Source: Streptomyces marispadix (GTDB taxonomy: Bacteria; Actinomycetota; Actinomycetes; Streptomycetales; Streptomycetaceae). From it: DNA of 64,000 nt. The DNA lies in assembly GCF_022524345.1 (NCBI RefSeq), contig NZ_JAKWJU010000002.1, positions 5,122,501 to 5,186,500 on the forward strand, read 5' to 3'. Under the pieces are notes generated by a model that saw only the letters and a program-made list of their open reading frames with translations, did not search any database and was not told the DNA's origin. Of the stretch, positions 34,855 to 43,145 are shown in pieces. Positions within the stretch are counted from its first letter, which is position 1; every line of letters starts with the position of its first letter. Both the position numbers and the translations under genes were made by a program.

Positions 34855-36582
34855 GTGGCCGTGCAGGAACTGGTGCCGCCGGCCGTACCGGTCCCGCTGT
34901 CCGTGCTGACCGGGGACCCCGCGCTGGGGCTGCGGCAGCTCGCAGGGCCTGACGGCTCGCGCGAGACTCCCGTGTACTCCGTGCACACCAGCGAGATGGC
35001 CGATCCGCTGCCCTATCTGCTCGGCGGCGAGCTGCTGTTGAGCGCCGGTGTGCACTGCCCGCCGGGGCCGGACCACGGCGAGCACTGGGAGCGCTATGTG
35101 CTGCGCTCGATGGAGGCAGGTGCGGCGGCGCTCGGCTTCGGAGTCGCGCCCGTGCACGAGGAGGTCCCGGCGCAGCTCGCCGACGCCTGCGAACGGCACG
35201 GTCTGCCGCTCGTGGAGGTGCCGAGGGACACGCCGTTCACGGCGGTGGCGCGGGCCCTGTGGCAGGCCGTCACCCAGCGCCGCCACCAGGCGCTGCGCAG
35301 GCTCAGCGAGGCACAGCAGACGCTGGCAGCGGCGGCGGCCGGGCCGCATCCCGTACCGGCGGTGCTCGGACAGCTCGCACAGCGCCTGGACGCGTGGGCC
35401 GTGCTGCTCGGCCGGGACGGACGTGAACTGGCGTCCGCCGGAGCCGCGCCCCCCGAGGAGGCGCGGGCCGAACTCGCCTCGCTCACCGGCCTGTTGCGGC
35501 AGGGGCCGTCCTCCGCGGCCGGGACGTACGGAGAGCTGCGCCTGAGCGTTTACGGGCTGGGAAGCGGCGGCGGGGGAGGCGCAGCGGGAGGGGGCGGAGG
35601 GGGAGGCGGAGGGAAACCGCTCGCGCTGGGCCTGTGCGCCCCACACCGCGACGGCATCGACGGCGCCATCGCCTCGGTGGCGGTGGTGCTGCTCGCGCTG
35701 CTCACCGAACGCCGCGCCGCCGAGACCGAGGAGCAGCGCTCGGCCGCGCTCGTACGGCTGATGCTGGGAGCGTCACCTCAGGAGGCGGCGACGCTGCTGA
35801 GCGGTGACGCGCGGCGGTGGGCCGTGGTGCGCGGACAGCGGCGGCACGGCACGGTGCACGGGAGCGACCCGTTCGCGACTTCCGCCCTCGCGGCGGGACT
35901 CGGCACCACGCTCATCGACCTTGCGGACGGGGAGCTGCGTGCCCTCGTACCTGTCACGGACAGCGATACGGATACGGGTACGGATACCGGCACGGCCACG
36001 GATGCCGGTACGGGTACGGCCACGGATACCGGCACGGGCGCGGCCACGGATACCGGTACGGGCACGAACGGCGAAGGCGACGCAGTCCCCGGCGCGGGCG
36101 GTCGGTCGGGCGCGGCCACGCGAACCGGCACCCCGGCCGGCGGGAGCGGAACCCCAGCCATCGAGCCGCAGCCGGGCTGGACGCTGGGCGTCAGCGGGCC
36201 GGTCCCCGCCGCTCAACTGGCCCGCGCGGACGGCCAGGCGGCACGCGCGCTGCGCCGGGCCCTCGCCGAGCGCCGCCCCCTCGTACGGCAGCGGGGCGAC
36301 GCCGCGGGGGAGGCCGCCGATGTGGCCTCGCTCGTGGAGCCGGCGGAGGCACGCGAGATGGCCGGGGCGCGGCTGGCACCTCTGGACGGGCGCCCGTATC
36401 TCGTGGAGACGCTGCGCATGTGGCTGTCGCTGAACGGCAGTTGGGACCGTACGGCGGTGGCCCTGGAGGTACACCGCAACACGGTGCGGCAACGCGTCGC
36501 CCGTGCCGCCGCCCTGCTGGGCGAGGACCTGGCCGATCCCGATGTACGGATGGAGCTGTGGTTCGCGCTCAAGTGGCGCTGA
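34855..36582 (+). CDS. PucR family transcriptional regulator
   Basis: The product is 575 residues from GTG 34855, which has CAGGAG at 34841-34846. The N-terminal PucR domain (SVLTGDPALGLRQL, VHTSEMADPLPYLLGGELLLSAG, VEVPRDTPFTAVARALWQAV) is followed by a GGDEF-like middle region and the C-terminal helix-turn-helix (WDRTAVALEVHRNTVRQRVA, near residues 529-550). Two low-complexity inserts stand out: a poly-Gly run (35570-35615) and a (D/A)TGT repeat (35960-36070). PucR proteins activate purine and amine catabolism genes. It is divergent from the symporter and convergent with the aminotransferase, and is paralogous to a second PucR gene near 59 kb. Confidence 0.9.
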   Translation: MAVQELVPPAVPVPLSVLTGDPALGLRQLAGPDGSRETPVYSVHTSEMADPLPYLLGGELLLSAGVHCPPGPDHGEHWERYVLRSMEAGAAALGFGVAPVHEEVPAQLADACERHGLPLVEVPRDTPFTAVARALWQAVTQRRHQALRRLSEAQQTLAAAAAGPHPVPAVLGQLAQRLDAWAVLLGRDGRELASAGAAPPEEARAELASLTGLLRQGPSSAAGTYGELRLSVYGLGSGGGGGAAGGGGGGGGGKPLALGLCAPHRDGIDGAIASVAVVLLALLTERRAAETEEQRSAALVRLMLGASPQEAATLLSGDARRWAVVRGQRRHGTVHGSDPFATSALAAGLGTTLIDLADGELRALVPVTDSDTDTGTDTGTATDAGTGTATDTGTGAATDTGTGTNGEGDAVPGAGGRSGAATRTGTPAGGSGTPAIEPQPGWTLGVSGPVPAAQLARADGQAARALRRALAERRPLVRQRGDAAGEAADVASLVEPAEAREMAGARLAPLDGRPYLVETLRMWLSLNGSWDRTAVALEVHRNTVRQRVARAAALLGEDLADPDVRMELWFALKWR

Positions 36583-36585
36583 GCG

Positions 36586-36611
36586 GCCCCGGCATGGAGC
36601 CAGGCCGGGGC
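36586..36611. terminator. Hairpin between convergent PucR and aminotransferase genes
   Basis: GCCCCGGC (36586-36593) and GCCGGGGC (36604-36611) make an 8-bp stem with a 10-nt loop, starting just after the PucR stop. It could act in both directions. Confidence 0.55.
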
Positions 36612-36660
36612 TCAACCCCCCCACGTACACGCCGAGTTGTCCATTCAGCGCACGCGCCCG

Positions 36661-38028
36661 TCAGAGCTTCGTCCACGCCTCCGTCAGCACCGAGCGCAGG
36701 ATGCCCTCGGCCTCGTCGAAGATGCTCTGGTCGGAGATGAGCGGCGGTGCGAGCTGCACCACGGGGTCGCCGCGGTCGTCGGCCCGGCAGTAGAGCCCGG
36801 CCTCGAAGAGCGCCTTGGAGAGGAATCCGTAGAGGACCCGCTCGGACTCCTCCTCGGTGAAGGTCTCCTTGGTGGCCTTGTCCTTGACGAGTTCGATGCC
36901 GTAGAAGAAGCCGTCGCCGCGTACGTCGCCGACGATGGGAAGGTCGAGCAGCTTGCGCAGCGTGGCACGGAACGCGGGCTCGTTGTCGAGGACGTGCTGG
37001 TTGAGTCCCTCGCGTTCGAAGATGTCGAGGTTGGCGAGCGCCACGGCCGCCGAGACCGGGTGGCCGCCGAAGGTGTAGCCGTGCAGGAAGGTGTTGTCGC
37101 CCTTCCAGAAGGGCTCGGCGATGCGGTCGGAGATGATCGCGGCGCCGATCGGCGAGTAGCCGGAGGTCATGCCCTTGGCACAGGTGATGATGTCCGGCAC
37201 GTAGCCGAACTTGTCGCAGCCGAAGAGCGTCCCCAGCCGTCCGAAGGCGCAGATGACCTCGTCGGAGACGAGCAGCACGTCGTGCCGGTCGCAGATCTCG
37301 CGGACGCGCTGGAAGTAGCCCGGGGGCGGGGGGAAGCAGCCGCCCGCGTTCTGCACGGGTTCGAGGAAGACCGCCGCGACCGTCTCCGGGCCCTCGAAGA
37401 GGATCTGCTGCTCGATCTGGTCGGCGGCCCAGCGTCCGAACGCCTCGGGGTCGTCGCCGTGCGCCGGTGCCCGGTAGATGTTGGTGTTGGGCACCTTGTG
37501 CGCGCCCGGCACCAGCGGCTCGAACGGGGCCTTCAGGCCCGGGAGTCCGGTGATCGAGAGGGCGCCGTGGGGGGTGCCGTGGTAGGCGACGTTGCGCGAG
37601 ATCACCTTGTACTTGCCGGGGTTGCCGGTCAGCTTGTGGAACTGCTTGGCGAGCTTCCACGCGGTCTCCACGGCCTCGCCGCCGCCCGTGGTGAAGAAGA
37701 CCTTGTTGAGGTCGCCGGGGGCGTGGTGCGCCAGGCGCTCGGCGAGTTCGACGGCCTTGGGGTGCGCGTAGGACCAGATGGGGAAGAAACCGAGGTCCTG
37801 CGCCTGCTTGTTGGCGGCCTCGGCCAGCTCCGCGCGGCCGTGACCGGCCTGTACCACGAAGAGCCCGGCGAGGCCGTCGAGGTAGCGCTTGCCGTCGGTG
37901 TCGTAGATGTGGGTGCCCTCGCCGCGGACGATCGTGGGGACGGGCGTCCGCTCGTACGACGACATGCGGGTGAAGTGCATCCACAGGTGGTCGTGGGCGG
38001 TCTTCGACAGATCCTTTGTCACGGTCAT
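36661..38028 (-). CDS. Class III aminotransferase (putrescine/diamine or omega-amino acid type)
   Basis: The product is 455 residues. The ATG at 38028 has GGGGGA upstream, and its first bases overlap the stop of the Lrp gene (ATGA). Fold-I PLP motifs: TTGGGEAVETAWKLAKQ for phosphate binding, LLVSDEVICAFGR with the cofactor aspartate, and CAKGMTSGYSP with the PLP lysine K285. It is closest in feel to omega-aminotransferases acting on putrescine, beta-alanine or similar amines with pyruvate. With the divergent aldehyde dehydrogenase it would convert putrescine via 4-aminobutanal to GABA. Its translation is coupled to an Lrp regulator, a sign of local control. Confidence 0.92.
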   Translation of the reverse strand: MTVTKDLSKTAHDHLWMHFTRMSSYERTPVPTIVRGEGTHIYDTDGKRYLDGLAGLFVVQAGHGRAELAEAANKQAQDLGFFPIWSYAHPKAVELAERLAHHAPGDLNKVFFTTGGGEAVETAWKLAKQFHKLTGNPGKYKVISRNVAYHGTPHGALSITGLPGLKAPFEPLVPGAHKVPNTNIYRAPAHGDDPEAFGRWAADQIEQQILFEGPETVAAVFLEPVQNAGGCFPPPPGYFQRVREICDRHDVLLVSDEVICAFGRLGTLFGCDKFGYVPDIITCAKGMTSGYSPIGAAIISDRIAEPFWKGDNTFLHGYTFGGHPVSAAVALANLDIFEREGLNQHVLDNEPAFRATLRKLLDLPIVGDVRGDGFFYGIELVKDKATKETFTEEESERVLYGFLSKALFEAGLYCRADDRGDPVVQLAPPLISDQSIFDEAEGILRSVLTEAWTKL

Positions 38029-38513
38029 CGTGTCCCCCACGTGTAGGTCTGCTTTCGCAGCTTGAGGTAGACGAAGCTCTCGGTGGTGCGCACCCCCGGA
38101 AGGGAACGGATCCGCTTGGTGATCATCTCCAGCAGGTGCTCGTCGTCCTGGCAGACGATCTCCACGAGCAGGTCGAACGAGCCGGCCGTGACGACCACGT
38201 AGTCGACCTCGTCGATCTCGGCGAGGGCGTCCGCCACGGACTCGAGATCGCCCTCGATGTTGATGCCGACCATCGCCTGCCGCAGGAAGCCCACCGTGAG
38301 GGGGTCGGTGACGGCGACGATCTGCATGACACCCTGGTCCTGGAGCTTCTGGACGCGCTGCCGTACGGCCGCTTCCGACAGGCCGACGGCCTTGCCGATG
38401 GCGGCGTAGGGCCGCCTGCCGTCCTCCTGGAGCTGCTCGATGATCGCAAGCGACACATCGTCGAGCGAGCGGATGCCGTTCGTCTTCTTCGCGTCTCGGG
38501 CCACGCACGACAC
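38025..38513 (-). CDS. Lrp/AsnC family transcriptional regulator
   Basis: The product is about 162 residues from GTG 38513; GTG 38504 is possible, and the strong GGAGGAGG lies somewhat far upstream of both. The N-terminal helix-turn-helix (RPYAAIGKAVGLSEAAVRQRVQKLQ) is followed by a RAM ligand domain (VGINIEGDLESVADALAEIDEVDYVVVTAGSFDLLVEIV). The stop overlaps the aminotransferase start, so it is the first gene of a two-gene operon. It probably senses an amino acid or amine and controls this operon and the divergent aldehyde dehydrogenase through GCAAT repeats in the 177-nt shared region. Confidence 0.9.
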   Translation of the reverse strand: MSCVARDAKKTNGIRSLDDVSLAIIEQLQEDGRRPYAAIGKAVGLSEAAVRQRVQKLQDQGVMQIVAVTDPLTVGFLRQAMVGINIEGDLESVADALAEIDEVDYVVVTAGSFDLLVEIVCQDDEHLLEMITKRIRSLPGVRTTESFVYLKLRKQTYTWGTR

Positions 38514-38537
38514 TGTGCATGAGACCTCCTCCGAATC

Positions 38538-38568
38538 GCAACCCGTAAGCAATGCAATTCGAAGCAAT
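38538..38568. promoter_or_regulatory. Cluster of GCAAT motifs in the lrp/aldehyde dehydrogenase divergent region
   Basis: GCAAT occurs at 38549, 38554 and 38564 with a partial GCAA at 38538, spaced 5, 10 and 11 bp, within 25-55 bp of the lrp start. TTCGAA lies between the last two. Repeated short motifs with helical phasing fit an Lrp-type octamer. Similar GCAAT/ATTGC motifs recur upstream of the second aldehyde dehydrogenase. Confidence 0.45.
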
Positions 38569-38690
38569 ACATGGCTGCGAGAACCGAATCCGTCGTAGGC
38601 GGTGTGGTGGTGTATCGAAAGCGTTGCAGTGCTGGTTAGGGTGGCGGTCTCACCCAATGGACATGGACAACGGAGCAGGAGGGGTGCGAA

Positions 38691-40124
38691 GTGACCACCG
38701 AGCTGCGTCGGCTGCGCAACTACATCGACGGTGAGTTCCGGGACGCCGCTGACGGCCGGACCACCGACGTGGTGAATCCCGCCACGGGCGACGTGTACGC
38801 CACCGCGCCGCTTTCCGCCGCCGCCGATGTCGACGCCGCGATGGCCGCGGCCGAGCGGGCCTTTCCGGGCTGGCGCGACACCACTCCGGCCGAGAGGCAG
38901 AAGGCGATCTTGAAGATCGCGGACGCGCTGGAGGCCCGCGCGGACGAGTTCCTGGCCGTCGAATGCGAGAACTGCGGCAAGCCGCTGGAGCTGACCAGGC
39001 AGGAAGAACTGCCCATGATGCTCGACCAGATCCGCTTCTTCGCCGGTGCCGCCCGCATGCTGGAGGGCAAGTCCGCCGGCGAGTACATGGAGGGGCTCAC
39101 CTCCTATGTACGGCGTGAGCCGGTGGGCGTATGCGCACAGGTCGCACCGTGGAACTACCCCGCGATGATGGCCGTCTGGAAGTTCGCACCGGCGCTGGCC
39201 GCGGGCAACACCGTCGTGCTCAAGCCGTCCGACACCACCCCCGCCTCCGCTGTCTTCATGGCCGAGGTGATGGGCGAGATCCTGCCCAAGGGCGTCTTCA
39301 ACGTCCTCTGCGGCGACCGCGACACCGGCCGCCTCATGGTCGAGCACAAGACGCCCGCGATGGCCTCGATCACCGGGTCGGTGCGTGCCGGTACGGAGGT
39401 CGCGGGCAGCGCGGCCAAGGACCTCAAGCGCGTACATCTGGAGCTGGGCGGCAAGGCGCCGTGCGTGGTCTTCGACGACGCCGACGTGCAGGCCGCGGTC
39501 GAGGGCATCCGCGACGGCGGCTTCTTCAACGCCGGTCAGGACTGCACCGCGGCGACGCGTGTCCTCGTACAGGAAGGCGTCTACGAGCAGTTCGTCACCG
39601 CGCTGGCCAAGGCCGCGGGCGAGGTGAAGACCGGCGACCTCAGCGACCCCGACTGCTTCTACGGGCCCCTCAACAACCCGACGCACCTGGAGAAGGTCAG
39701 CGGCTTCATCGACCGGCTGCCCGCGCACGCCAAGGTCGAGTCCGGCGGTGAACGCGTAGGCGACAAGGGCTGGTTCTACGCGCCGACGGTCGTCTCGGGG
39801 CTGCGCCAGGACGACGAGATCATCCAGAACGAGGTCTTCGGTCCGGTCATCACAGTCCAGAAGTTCACCGACGAGAACCAGGCCGTGACCTGGGCCAACG
39901 ACGTCGAGTACGCGCTGGCGTCCTCGGTGTGGACCACCGACCACGGCCGTGCCATGCGGATGTCGAAGTCGCTGGACTTCGGCTGCGTATGGATCAACAC
40001 CCATATCCCGCTGGTCGCGGAGATGCCGCACGGCGGCTTCAAGAAGTCCGGCTACGGCAAGGACCTCTCGGCGTACGGGCTGGAGGACTACACGCGCGTC
40101 AAGCATGTGATGACGGCGCTGTGA
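38691..40124 (+). CDS. Aldehyde dehydrogenase, probably gamma-aminobutyraldehyde dehydrogenase
   Basis: The product is 477 residues from GTG 38691 with AGGAGG eight bases upstream. Catalytic C285 is in AGQDCTAATR and E251 in HLELGGKAP. The NAD-binding VAPWNYPAMMAVWKFAPALAAGN, ITGSVRAGTEVA and C-terminal GCVWINTHIPLVAEMPHGGFKKSGYGKD are typical of the PatD/ABALDH and betaine-aldehyde group, where GCVWIN and the MPHGG loop recur. It would oxidise 4-aminobutanal to GABA with NAD+. It is divergent from the lrp-aminotransferase operon, which would supply the aldehyde. Confidence 0.92.
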   Translation: MTTELRRLRNYIDGEFRDAADGRTTDVVNPATGDVYATAPLSAAADVDAAMAAAERAFPGWRDTTPAERQKAILKIADALEARADEFLAVECENCGKPLELTRQEELPMMLDQIRFFAGAARMLEGKSAGEYMEGLTSYVRREPVGVCAQVAPWNYPAMMAVWKFAPALAAGNTVVLKPSDTTPASAVFMAEVMGEILPKGVFNVLCGDRDTGRLMVEHKTPAMASITGSVRAGTEVAGSAAKDLKRVHLELGGKAPCVVFDDADVQAAVEGIRDGGFFNAGQDCTAATRVLVQEGVYEQFVTALAKAAGEVKTGDLSDPDCFYGPLNNPTHLEKVSGFIDRLPAHAKVESGGERVGDKGWFYAPTVVSGLRQDDEIIQNEVFGPVITVQKFTDENQAVTWANDVEYALASSVWTTDHGRAMRMSKSLDFGCVWINTHIPLVAEMPHGGFKKSGYGKDLSAYGLEDYTRVKHVMTAL

Positions 40125-40172
40125 GCGTGAGCCGCAAGGCCCGGTGACCCGGTCCTCAAGCGGCTGCTTCGC

Positions 40173-40212
40173 AGGCCCCGGGCGGTGGGCGTTCCCCCTC
40201 CGCCCGGGGCCT
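40173..40212 (+). terminator. Hairpin after the aldehyde dehydrogenase gene
   Basis: AGGCCCCGGGCGG (40173-40185) pairs perfectly with CCGCCCGGGGCCT (40200-40212) around a 14-nt loop, 49 nt after the stop codon. Confidence 0.75.
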
Positions 40213-40402
40213 CCTCGCGTCACGGGCGCCGCCGTCGGTCGTGTGGACGCGTTCGGTTGGAGCCGTCTCGTTACGTGAACGGCTTGACTGCCGGTATGTG
40301 CAGGGTGGTTGGCTGCCACGGAAACCTCTGGCCGGGAAGCAGACCCGGAAAGACACCGACGCAGAATCCCTCCGCGAACACACACTGAGAAACGGGGCTC
40401 TC

Positions 40403-40801
40403 GTGCTCATCTTCGGCACCTCGACCAAGATGCATCAGCTTGCGATGCTGAACCTGCTGTGCGCCTTCTGCGGCAATCCTTCGGCGCACTCGCTGCGTAA
40501 GCGGGTCACGAAGTTCTCCCTCTTCTTCATCCCGCTCTTCCCGATCGCCCCCGCGAAGCACTACCTCCAGTGCACCTTCTGCGGCGGCGCGAGCGAGGTG
40601 ACGAAGGAGAACGCCGAGCAGCTCCTCGCCCAGGGCGGCGCCCCCGCGCCGCAGTCCGGCTACGGAGCCGCACAGCCCGGAGGGCAGCAGCCGTACGCCG
40701 GGCAGGGCCACCCCGGGCAGGGCCAGATGCCGCCGCAGGGCAATCCGTTCGCCGGCCAGCAGCCGCAGGGGCAGCCCCCGCAGAACCCGTACCAGTCCTG
40801 A
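40403..40801 (+). CDS. Zinc-ribbon domain protein with Gln/Pro/Gly-rich tail
   Basis: The product is 132 residues from GTG 40403 (VLIFGTSTKMHQ). Two CxxC knuckles (LCAFCGNPS and QCTFCGGAS) bracket a hydrophobic stretch (KFSLFFIPLFPIAPAKHY), the organisation of small zinc-ribbon_15-like proteins seen in many actinobacteria. The last 50 residues are Gln/Pro/Gly-rich and presumably disordered. Function unknown. It stands alone between two terminators. Confidence 0.8.
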   Translation: MLIFGTSTKMHQLAMLNLLCAFCGNPSAHSLRKRVTKFSLFFIPLFPIAPAKHYLQCTFCGGASEVTKENAEQLLAQGGAPAPQSGYGAAQPGGQQPYAGQGHPGQGQMPPQGNPFAGQQPQGQPPQNPYQS

Positions 40802-40847
40802 CGCGCTCGGCGGCCGGCGCAGCCCTCGCGCGGGCGGACGGGCATGT

Positions 40848-40883
40848 GAAGGGGCCGAAGTCCACGCGGACTTCGGCCCCTTC
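40848..40883. terminator. Bidirectional terminator between zinc-ribbon and deaminase genes
   Basis: GAAGGGGCCGAAGTCC (40848-40863) and GGACTTCGGCCCCTTC (40868-40883) form a perfect 16-bp stem with a 4-nt ACGC loop between two convergent genes. Confidence 0.85.
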
Positions 40884-40964
40884 CCTGTCCTACGCCGGGT
40901 CCGGGTCCGTCACCCGGTCCGGTCTCCGCGTCCTTTCTGCGACTGCTTCCGTGTGCGCGGACGG

Positions 40965-42014
40965 TCAGTCGGCGGCGCTCCGCTGCCGCTTCCAGGAGGC
41001 GAGGTAGGCGTCGATCTCAGCGTTCAGCCGCTTCCTGGTGGGCTCGTCCATGAAGGAGGCCCGTACGGCGTTGCGTGCGAGGGCGGCGACGCCCGCCGCG
41101 TCCAGGCCGAGCAGCCGTGCGGCGATCCCGTACTCGGTGTTGAGGTCCGTGCCGAACATCGGGGGGTCGTCGCTGTTGATCGTCACCAGGACGCCCGCCT
41201 CGGCCAGTTGCGGCAGCGGGTGCTCGTCCAGCGTCTCCACGGCACGGGTCGCGATGTTGGAGGTAGGGCAGACCTCCAGCGGGATCTGCCGCTCGGCGAG
41301 ATGCTCCAGCAGCCGCGGGTCCTGGACGGCGCTCGTGCCGTGCCCGATGCGCTCCGCACGCAGCGAGGTGAGGGCGTCCCAGATCGTCTCCGGACCCGTG
41401 GTCTCGCCCGCGTGCGGCACGCTGCGCAGCCCCGCCGCGATCGCACGGTCGAAGTACGGCTTGAACTGCGAGCGCGGAACGCCGATTTCGGGGCCGCCGA
41501 GACCGAACGAGAGCAGGCCGTCAGGGCCCATCTCCGTGGCGATCCTCGCGGTCTCCTCGGCCGCCGCGAGGCCCGCCTCGCCGGGGATGTCGAAGGTCCA
41601 GCGCAGCGTGACGTCCAGCTCCTTCTCGGCGGCGGTCCGGGCGTCCTCGATGGCCTCCAGGAACTCCTCGGCGGCTATCCCGCGCTTGGTCGAGCTGAAG
41701 GGCGTGACGGTCAGCTCGGCGTAGCGCACCTGCTGGCGGGCCATGTCGCGGGCGATCTCGTAGGTGAGCAGCCGGATGTCCTCGGCGTCCCGCAGCATGT
41801 CGACGACCGAGAGATAGATCTCGATGAAGTGCGCGAAGTCGGTGAAGGTGAAGTACTCCCGCAGTGCCTCCGGGTCCTGTGGAACGCCGAACTCCGGGTG
41901 GCGGGCCGCGAGTTCGGCGACGATGCGGGGCGAGGCCGAGCCGACGTGATGGACGTGCAGCTCGGCCTTGGGCAGCCCGGCGATGAACTCGTCGAGGCCG
42001 GAGAACTCGGACAA
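40965..42014 (-). CDS. Adenosine deaminase family enzyme, possibly 6-aminodeoxyfutalosine deaminase
   Basis: The product is 349 residues from a TTG start supported by GGAGG five bases upstream. Amidohydrolase metal sites: KAELHVHHVGSAS (HxH), the VPHAGETTG histidine, the IGHGTSAVQD glutamate/histidine region, and NSDDPPMFG with the catalytic aspartates. True adenosine deaminases usually read HVHLEG or HLDG after the first motif; HVHHVG here is different. From memory, Streptomyces proteins of this lineage have been shown to deaminate 6-aminodeoxyfutalosine in the futalosine menaquinone pathway, so the 'adenosine deaminase' label may be wrong. No other menaquinone gene is nearby. Confidence 0.88.
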   Translation of the reverse strand: MSEFSGLDEFIAGLPKAELHVHHVGSASPRIVAELAARHPEFGVPQDPEALREYFTFTDFAHFIEIYLSVVDMLRDAEDIRLLTYEIARDMARQQVRYAELTVTPFSSTKRGIAAEEFLEAIEDARTAAEKELDVTLRWTFDIPGEAGLAAAEETARIATEMGPDGLLSFGLGGPEIGVPRSQFKPYFDRAIAAGLRSVPHAGETTGPETIWDALTSLRAERIGHGTSAVQDPRLLEHLAERQIPLEVCPTSNIATRAVETLDEHPLPQLAEAGVLVTINSDDPPMFGTDLNTEYGIAARLLGLDAAGVAALARNAVRASFMDEPTRKRLNAEIDAYLASWKRQRSAAD

Positions 42015-42112
42015 CGGGGCCTCCAGAGGGGAGAGGGAACCGGATCATCGTATGCGGGGCGTCACAGCGGACGAATAGCATGGGCCGCCGACGAGGAACC
42101 CCGGGAGGGGCC

Positions 42113-42988
42113 ATGGAAGACGACACCGGACGGCCGGCGCCCTCCGGCGGCGCACGGCACGATCCCTGGGCGCCTCCTCGCGACGGGGCCGCAACCGGCA
42201 GGGGGAACATGGACCACAACGAAGAGGACCGGAAGCGGCGTTCGGTCGCGGAGCAGCCGACGATCACCTCGGGGCAGGGCGCGAGCCCGGGGGCGGGGCC
42301 GCCTCCCGTTCCGCCCGCGCCAGGGGCGCCTTCGGGCCCGTCTCGGGGTGCTGCTCCCGCCGGTGCAGGGGGTGCACCTGGTTCCGGTTACGGAGCGTCG
42401 CCTTACGGTGCGCCGTCGCCGTACGGGCAGCAGCCACAGCCGCCGCAACAGCCCCAGCAGCCACAGCCGTACGTCAACGGCGGTGCCGCGTACGGCTATC
42501 CGGCACAGGCGCCCGCGCCGCAGCCGTACGGATACGGAGCGGGACCGGGTCCGGGCGGCCCCGGCGGGTACGGCTGGCACGCTCCGCCGCAGCCCGGCGG
42601 CAAGGCGGTCGCCGCGATGGTGGTCGGCATCCTCGGCCTGCTCGCCGTCTCGACCTGCTGGGGGAGCTTCCTGGGGATCTTCCTCAGCCCGGTCGCGCTC
42701 GGCCTGGGCCTCTCCGCGAAGCGCGCCGCCGACCGGGGCGAGACCGGCGGGCGCGGCCAGGCCGTGTCCGGCTTCGTGATGGGGATCATCGGCACGGTCC
42801 TGTCGGTGCTCTTCATCGCGTTCCTCGTGGTGATGCTGACCGTCTACAACGAGGAGTTCGGCGAGTACGACTCCGACCCGGGCGGCGACGGCTCCTCGCT
42901 CGACGCCCGCGAGCGCGCCGCCGTACTCGTGGTCTCCGGAGCGGGCACCGGCGCCGACGCGGTGACCCGCACAACCGTCGGCGGCTGA
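42113..42988 (+). CDS. DUF4190-type membrane protein with Pro/Gly/Gln-rich N-terminus
   Basis: The product is 291 residues. GGGAGGGG precedes the ATG at 42113. Residues 1-165 are disordered and Pro/Gly/Gln/Tyr-rich (PYGQQPQPPQQPQQPQPY). Two membrane segments follow: KAVAAMVVGILGLLAVSTCWG..LGLGLSAKRAA and QAVSGFVMGIIGTVLSVLFIAFLVVML, the layout of DUF4190. A short acidic tail follows. Such proteins are abundant in Streptomyces and have no defined biochemical role. Confidence 0.8.
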   Translation: MEDDTGRPAPSGGARHDPWAPPRDGAATGRGNMDHNEEDRKRRSVAEQPTITSGQGASPGAGPPPVPPAPGAPSGPSRGAAPAGAGGAPGSGYGASPYGAPSPYGQQPQPPQQPQQPQPYVNGGAAYGYPAQAPAPQPYGYGAGPGPGGPGGYGWHAPPQPGGKAVAAMVVGILGLLAVSTCWGSFLGIFLSPVALGLGLSAKRAADRGETGGRGQAVSGFVMGIIGTVLSVLFIAFLVVMLTVYNEEFGEYDSDPGGDGSSLDARERAAVLVVSGAGTGADAVTRTTVGG

Positions 42989-43026
42989 ACCGGCATTGCG
43001 GATCGTGGGGTCCGAGTACGGGCAAC

Positions 43027-43099
43027 ATTGCAGATTCCGTAGCGCAATCAAACGGTGACGACGGAATCCCTTGTTGAATCGGGATCGTCCTGTCAGGAT
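43027..43099 (+). promoter_or_regulatory. Promoter and ATTGC/GCAAT operator upstream of the second aldehyde dehydrogenase gene
   Basis: TTGTTG (43071-43076) and CAGGAT (43094-43099) with a 17-bp spacer resemble a major-sigma promoter 47 nt before the start codon. Just upstream ATTGC (43027-43031) and GCAAT (43044-43048) form an inverted repeat, and GCAACATTGC at 43022-43031 is itself nearly palindromic. Another ATTGC is at 42995. The motif matches the GCAAT cluster in the lrp region. Confidence 0.5.
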
Positions 43100-43145
43100 C
43101 GGCGTCCAACAAAAGCTGACGCCCCGCCCCAGGCAGGAGAGCCCG

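Noticed and set aside
38514..40385. Long upstream extension of the Lrp gene frame through the aldehyde dehydrogenase region
   Set aside because: The Lrp domain starts at about 38500. The extension is antisense to a well-supported gene and has no Lrp-like sequence.
40965..42014. A later ATG or GTG start for the deaminase instead of TTG
   Set aside because: The TTG at 42014 is preceded by GGAGG at good spacing and no in-frame ATG/GTG precedes the conserved KAELHVH motif.
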